This document shows, one piece after another, positions 61,401 to 64,000 of a DNA stretch of 64,000 nucleotides. The stretch comes from Prorocentrum cordatum (taxonomy: Eukaryota > Sar > Dinophyceae > Prorocentrales > Prorocentraceae). The stretch's first letter is position 1. Each line of letters opens with the position of its first letter. The notes under the pieces were generated by a model. It was given only the letters and a program-made list of their open reading frames with translations, did not search any database and had not been told where the DNA came from. Location: assembly GCA_963575745.1 (NCBI GenBank), contig CAUYUJ010000359.1, forward strand, positions 565,870-629,869. The letters are read 5' to 3'. The position numbers and the translations under genes were made by a program.

Positions 61401-62176
61401 CCCCTGCTGTCGCCCCGTGGCCCCCCTCCTTTGGGGGTGGGGGCCCCGCCGGTGGGGGGGCACCCCCGGGCCTGCTGGGCGCCCCTCTCCCCGGAGCACC
61501 TGTTGCCGGGCCTCCCTCCCCCTTTCCTCCCCCGCCGGGGGCCTGGGATGGTGGGGGAGGCCTGTAGCGCACGCTGCAGTCTGGCACCGTCGTGCGCGCA
61601 TCCGCTTCCGGGGGCCCCTCTCCGCGCGGCGGCGGCGGGGGGAGGTGGATCCGCGCGATGTGGGCGTAGGGCTTGACGTCCAGGTCGTAGTAGTCGGGGT
61701 TGTCGTTCCGCGCTCCCCGCGCGACCCCGTTTACGTAGGTGTCGTAGGTCGAGCTGTGGTAGATCACCCGCGCGCCTGGCAGCAGGTCGATGTGGCGGGC
61801 CCTCGGGCCCAGCCCCCTCCTGCTCTCCCCCTCCCGGGCGGGTGCGGGTCTCTCCGGAGGCCTCGGCTTCGGGCTCCCGCCTTTGGGCGGGGGGGCGGGG
61901 CGTCCTGGGCGGCCATCCCCTAGGGCCGCTTCCCAGCCTTCCGCTGGCTCCTCGGTCAGGCGCGCCCGTGCCGGGCCTCCTCCCTCTTGAGGGGGGCCGT
62001 CCGTGCTGGACCTCGCCCCGGAAGGGGCTCCCCCCGAGGGTCGGGGGCGTTCGGGCGGGGGCGGCCTGGCCTTCCCCGCCCCGCCCGGGGTCCGCGCCCC
62101 CCCCCCCCGGAGGTCTGGGGGGCCCCCCACGCGGTGGGCCCCCTCCGGGGGGGGGCGACACGCGCCAAGTAATCAC
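58454..62176 (-). CDS. unassigned Pro/Glu-rich large protein, 3' part
   Basis: The open frame is 1240 codons, but it is protein-like only from about 61010 leftward; farther right a different frame is (60850-62130). Segments: AYYYHYHSVQGNLRQWRDTP and GREYVLVSVDDLRRLRFPVA; a helical part ERHRLLWERLITLLGALDTP; YDWVASWIPEGMAADWVRTP; a long Pro/Glu/Gly-rich region; a UIM-like motif EELQLQIALEASERE (near 59170-59213); and a C-terminal part LFHLEDFSRMAQAGLGQTNG, EHNIPEVMEKLQETREAAMR. I recognise no enzyme. It may belong to one long protein with the ORFs to its right. Confidence 0.6.
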   Translation of the reverse strand: MITWRVSPPPGGGPPRGGPPRPPGGGGADPGRGGEGQAAPARTPPTLGGSPFRGEVQHGRPPSRGRRPGTGAPDRGASGRLGSGPRGWPPRTPRPPAQRREPEAEASGETRTRPGGGEQEGAGPEGPPHRPAARRAGDLPQLDLRHLRKRGRAGSAERQPRLLRPGRQALRPHRADPPPPAAAARRGAPGSGCAHDGARLQRALQASPTIPGPRRGRKGGGRPGNRCSGERGAQQARGCPPTGGAPTPKGGGPRGDSRGRRASPGRGGLSCAAQGRPSVPGSRGARAGQRRGGHGARSGRRGPRRPPAPGGAPSTSDRVRDRDHAGPTFLGLGPGGTPLGWVPLPGARERAVRGDVGRGYRLEGPGRAARGRPRPVHELQHRPPRLGMPTAPAEETPGAAHPYARRLHSTQDRAYYYHYHSVQGNLRQWRDTPGREYVLVSVDDLRRLRFPVASDQRMIRMALEQAEEVERARARAQPEPPPEGAAGAAPASGTAEGAAGADPFVARPSLRITLQRIAGPQRAEERHRLLWERLITLLGALDTPGDRGARGCAHEDLVASLEESYSEVHLAFLTESRRALAFASGVGPPELTRRPEAAKKLLEEGDHEGALCAALGPEGVLVQLRAEGGPDPAREAEEPPPEEPPPAPAGFGGAPVVPGPAGPAHGEAQDESGESGGSARGAYEEDPDEDPYDWVASWIPEGMAADWVRTPMLPTGGYTIRAPIPTSWVELWKPEVLQEIGHFPPEMAAWLDSTIRVGGDEWIQFGGCPRSLDTHRALPLRLEEGGTETVYYHPKHMLLFFVEAREVYRLMHLVQGPVPQHLRAHRDEQNLRTGRLPPPPLRKTAEPVAGGEAGGAAGGHPAGAESGGGRPLPDQGAEPPQDAPAEEGRGGGGAGPGGGADQKGEADPDGAASPAQGAAEDGPRLEGPAESPEPPEGAQSRHPHFQLPEEGPPEPEPATPAEEQGPQEAEPAAPAEEQAPPQAPEEPAFDAVEELQLQIALEASEREKAAREAEESPDGPAGDADGERLGRSVPGGGSPPAPGGGRRFQPRQSLGSERGHEEDGTFETRELFWSGAWRQAPRGGGFRRVLQVLVEILVDEQREGASSSPGGERLFHLEDFSRMAQAGLGQTNGRIAAECLKDTFGVGVQTNTNPATGREHNIPEVMEKLQETREAAMRRGLEVTRPEAEAPRPAQGGTPRPPREAGETAARDKGGTPTSRAREATPEPPAEAILQLEETD
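60990..62130 (-). CDS. unassigned large protein, middle part (second frame)
   Basis: In this frame (60850-62130) the readable protein is GARVIYHSSTYDTYVNGVAR, NDNPDYYDLDVKPYAHIARI, a Pro/Gly/Ala-rich linker, then CVIATMRGPPSSVLALVERR and ETSAVVTAWRALDEQLGVAL to WECPQ. The next frame takes over near 61000. Long C and G runs (62100-62160) lie where it joins the segment to the right. Function unknown. Confidence 0.5.
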
Positions 62177-62710
62177 TATAGGCCGCCTGGTGGATCTCCT
62201 CCACCACCTCCTCCCGCTTCTGGTTGATTAAGCCCGTGTAGTACTTGGCGAAAATCTCGTGCCGGGTCATCCCGGGGTCGGAGGGGTGCCAGTCGCGCAG
62301 GACCCTCCGGGCCACCTCTGCGGGCTGCCGGTACAAGTGCTGCCTCGCCCTCGGGTCCGGGGGGTAGTCCGCGATGTGGTCCCGCACCTGGATGTGGAGA
62401 TCCTCCCACTCCTCGTTGTCCAGCTGGTCCGCCAGGGACCCGTAATCCTCCACCTGGGACAGGAGGCGCGGGCAACGCCCGGGGCCCGGTCGGGGTCGAA
62501 GTCGCTGCACCCGCACCTCCGCACGAAGTCGTGCCAGAACTTGGAGTGCCACTCCCCGCCCCTCTGGAAGTTGCGGATCGCCCACCCCTCCGTCGTCCTG
62601 GCTTGGGACCTCTCCCCCCCCCGGACGACCAGGGTCGGCCCCCCGCGAGTGTGGGTCCGGGGGTCGCCGACCCCGTCCTCCGCGTCCGCATCAGGGGGGC
62701 GGTCCCTCAT
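62150..62710 (-). CDS. unassigned large protein, segment after the protease-like part
   Basis: Two frames follow one another. 62710-62500 reads TLVVRGGERSQARTTEGWAI and FQRGGEWHSKFWHDFVRRCG. 62460-62150 reads VEDYGSLADQLDNEEWEDLH, RRVLRDWHPSDPGMTRHEIF, AKYYTGLINQKREEVVEEIH, AAYSDYLARV. The Met at 62710 overlaps the end of the previous ORF; a one-base change in the C run at 62691-62700 would fuse them. Function unknown. Confidence 0.5.
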
Positions 62711-63998
62711 CCTGAAGGATCAGCCTGAGCATGAGGGCGGCCTCTTCCGGTCGGCCCATAGCCATCAGGTCCCTATGCATCTGCGCCACGGCCTCCTGAT
62801 GCAGGGGATTCATAGCGCGCGCGGGAGGGGCCCCCGCCACCTCGGTCGCGCCTGCGGGGGCGCCCCCCCTTCCCGAGAGGGCTCCGCCCTCGGGGAAGGG
62901 GTAGAGGGTCAGGCTCTCCGTGGTCGGGTCCCGCCAGGCCTTCCACTGTCCGGGGCGAGCAGGCAGGCCCCCTGAGGGGGCAGGCAGGGTCGCCGTGTAG
63001 CAGACGTGGCCTGCCGCGTTTTGGACGATCGGCAGCCCCCGGGCGCCGAGCTCCCAGAGGTCGATAACCCCCTGCGAGTGGAGGATGTCCATCCCGAGGT
63101 ACTGCTGGTCTGGGACCCCCAGGGTCAGGTCCATGTCCCGGAGGTCGGCACCAAGCAGCTCCGCCGAACGGATGGTGTACTCCCTCCCGTTCGCCGCCAG
63201 GCGGAAGTTCCAGGCCCGGCGCGCCTGGGCGCTGCCCTGCCCGAGTCCCGGGAACAGGTGGGGCTCCTCGTCCACCCGGAAGCCTCTTATGAAGTCGAGT
63301 CCGAGGGTGCGGGCGACCCGCAGGTACTTGACCCGGAAGTCGGACCCATGGAACGTCATGCCTCCGTTGGCGGTGTCGACCGCGACCAAGAGCTGCGGGT
63401 TGGTGTCCGGCTCCAGGCGGGGCGCGAGGAGCGCCTCGGAGGCTCCCTCCACCGTCCATCCTGAGGCCTCCTGCCCGACCGGGATGAAGTCCGCCGGGTC
63501 GTCCTCCGTCTCCTCCCCCCCTGGGGTCAGAGGGACTGGCTCCCCTCCAAAGGAGTTCCCCGAGGCAGACTCCTCCCGCAGCCAATCCCGAAACTGTGCA
63601 GCGCGTGGAGGCGGGGTTCCTGCCGGCGGCGGCGGAGCTGGCGACGCCGCTCGGGGTACTCCCGGAGGAGGGCGAGGAAGGTCTTGTCGCCCCAGTCTAG
63701 GTGGCCGGGAACGCCTTCGGGGACGCGCAGGGTGGCGTGGTCGCGGTGTGCGACCGCCCGGCGGCTCCGCGGGGGTTCGTCCTCCTCCTGGGGCCCCGCG
63801 GGCCAGAGTCCTCCGAGGAAGGCGGATACCCGCTGCGTGAGTGCGCCGGCTCCCGCACGCTCCCTCGTCTGGACTGGCCGCCTCGGGTCGCGAGGGTCGG
63901 CGACCAAGGCAGGGTCTCGGTCCTCTCCGATTACCAGCCCGACGAGGCGACTGTCTGGGGGCGGGGGCAAGGGGGCCTCCGTAAGTCCCGTCTTCCAC
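62691..63998 (-). CDS. unassigned protein with retropepsin-like segment, runs toward right edge
   Basis: The 435-codon frame is protein-like from about 63600 leftward (AQFRDWLREESASGNSFGGE). Upstream, 63970-63600 is better in another frame (VGLVIGEDRDPALVADPRDP, LDWGDKTFLALLREYPERRR). The segment QLLVAVDTANGGMTFHG (about 63360-63405) and YLGMDILHSQGVIDLW (about 63058-63105) resemble the catalytic strand and the h-h-G-x-D strand of retroviral-type aspartic proteases, with DTA instead of DTG. The 5' end is beyond the window. A gag-protease of an LTR-type element or a host retropepsin are both possible. Confidence 0.5.
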   Translation of the reverse strand: MEDGTYGGPLAPAPRQSPRRAGNRRGPRPCLGRRPSRPEAASPDEGACGSRRTHAAGIRLPRRTLARGAPGGGRTPAEPPGGRTPRPRHPARPRRRSRPPRLGRQDLPRPPPGVPRAASPAPPPPAGTPPPRAAQFRDWLREESASGNSFGGEPVPLTPGGEETEDDPADFIPVGQEASGWTVEGASEALLAPRLEPDTNPQLLVAVDTANGGMTFHGSDFRVKYLRVARTLGLDFIRGFRVDEEPHLFPGLGQGSAQARRAWNFRLAANGREYTIRSAELLGADLRDMDLTLGVPDQQYLGMDILHSQGVIDLWELGARGLPIVQNAAGHVCYTATLPAPSGGLPARPGQWKAWRDPTTESLTLYPFPEGGALSGRGGAPAGATEVAGAPPARAMNPLHQEAVAQMHRDLMAMGRPEEAALMLRLILQDEGPPP

Positions 63999-64000
63999 GG

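Overview
The window looks like nuclear DNA of a dinoflagellate. The best evidence is three consecutive copies of the 3' part of the dinoflagellate spliced leader (CCATTTTGGCTCAAG and close variants) at 55497-55541, just 5' of a retrotransposon ORF. High G+C, an array of near-identical tandem single-ORF gene copies, very abundant triplet microsatellites and many retroelement remains fit this. I see no basis for naming a species. No rRNA, tRNA or CRISPR array was found.

Layout. 1-11.5 kb is gene-poor: short inverted-repeat (MITE-like) elements, a GGGCTATA minisatellite, an ATG/CAT triplet tract and a 151-bp satellite (5432-6801). 11558-18466 is a structurally complete tyrosine-recombinase retrotransposon of the DIRS/Ngaro/PAT type on the minus strand. 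It has split direct repeats (A1 - ORFs - B1 A2 B2), a small membrane/Cys ORF, a gag-like ORF, an RT-RNase H-methyltransferase ORF and a tyrosine recombinase ORF. 18.5-27.3 kb is again short inverted-repeat elements, several nested in one another, plus minisatellites, including a ~1.1-kb inverted pair of minisatellite blocks.

27309-33572 is a head-to-tail array of four ~1.59-kb units. Each carries one minus-strand gene for a small secreted-type protein; the four predicted 140-aa products are identical. Each unit also has a probable spliced-leader relic 5' of the start and a copy of a dispersed inverted-repeat element.

33.6-41.3 kb holds inverted-repeat elements and triplet repeats. 41.4-46.0 kb is a decayed plus-strand LINE (ORF1-like coiled coil, AP-type endonuclease, thumb/zinc knuckle, RNase H, C-terminal zinc motif) that lacks the RT palm. 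46-54.7 kb is mostly microsatellite blocks and inverted-repeat elements. 54758-55440 is a minus-strand LINE 3' fragment. 55.5-57.5 kb is the 5' part of another LINE on the plus strand, preceded by the spliced-leader relics.

58.45-64 kb carries, on the minus strand, a long Pro/Glu-rich coding region that runs off the right edge. It has a retropepsin-like segment and a UIM-like motif, and changes frame several times, mostly at C/G runs. I could not assign it to a known element.

At least fourteen families of 100-300-bp inverted-repeat or dispersed elements (named A to P here, for internal reference only) fill much of the non-coding space. Most long ORFs outside the regions named are products of GC bias or triplet repeats and are not annotated.
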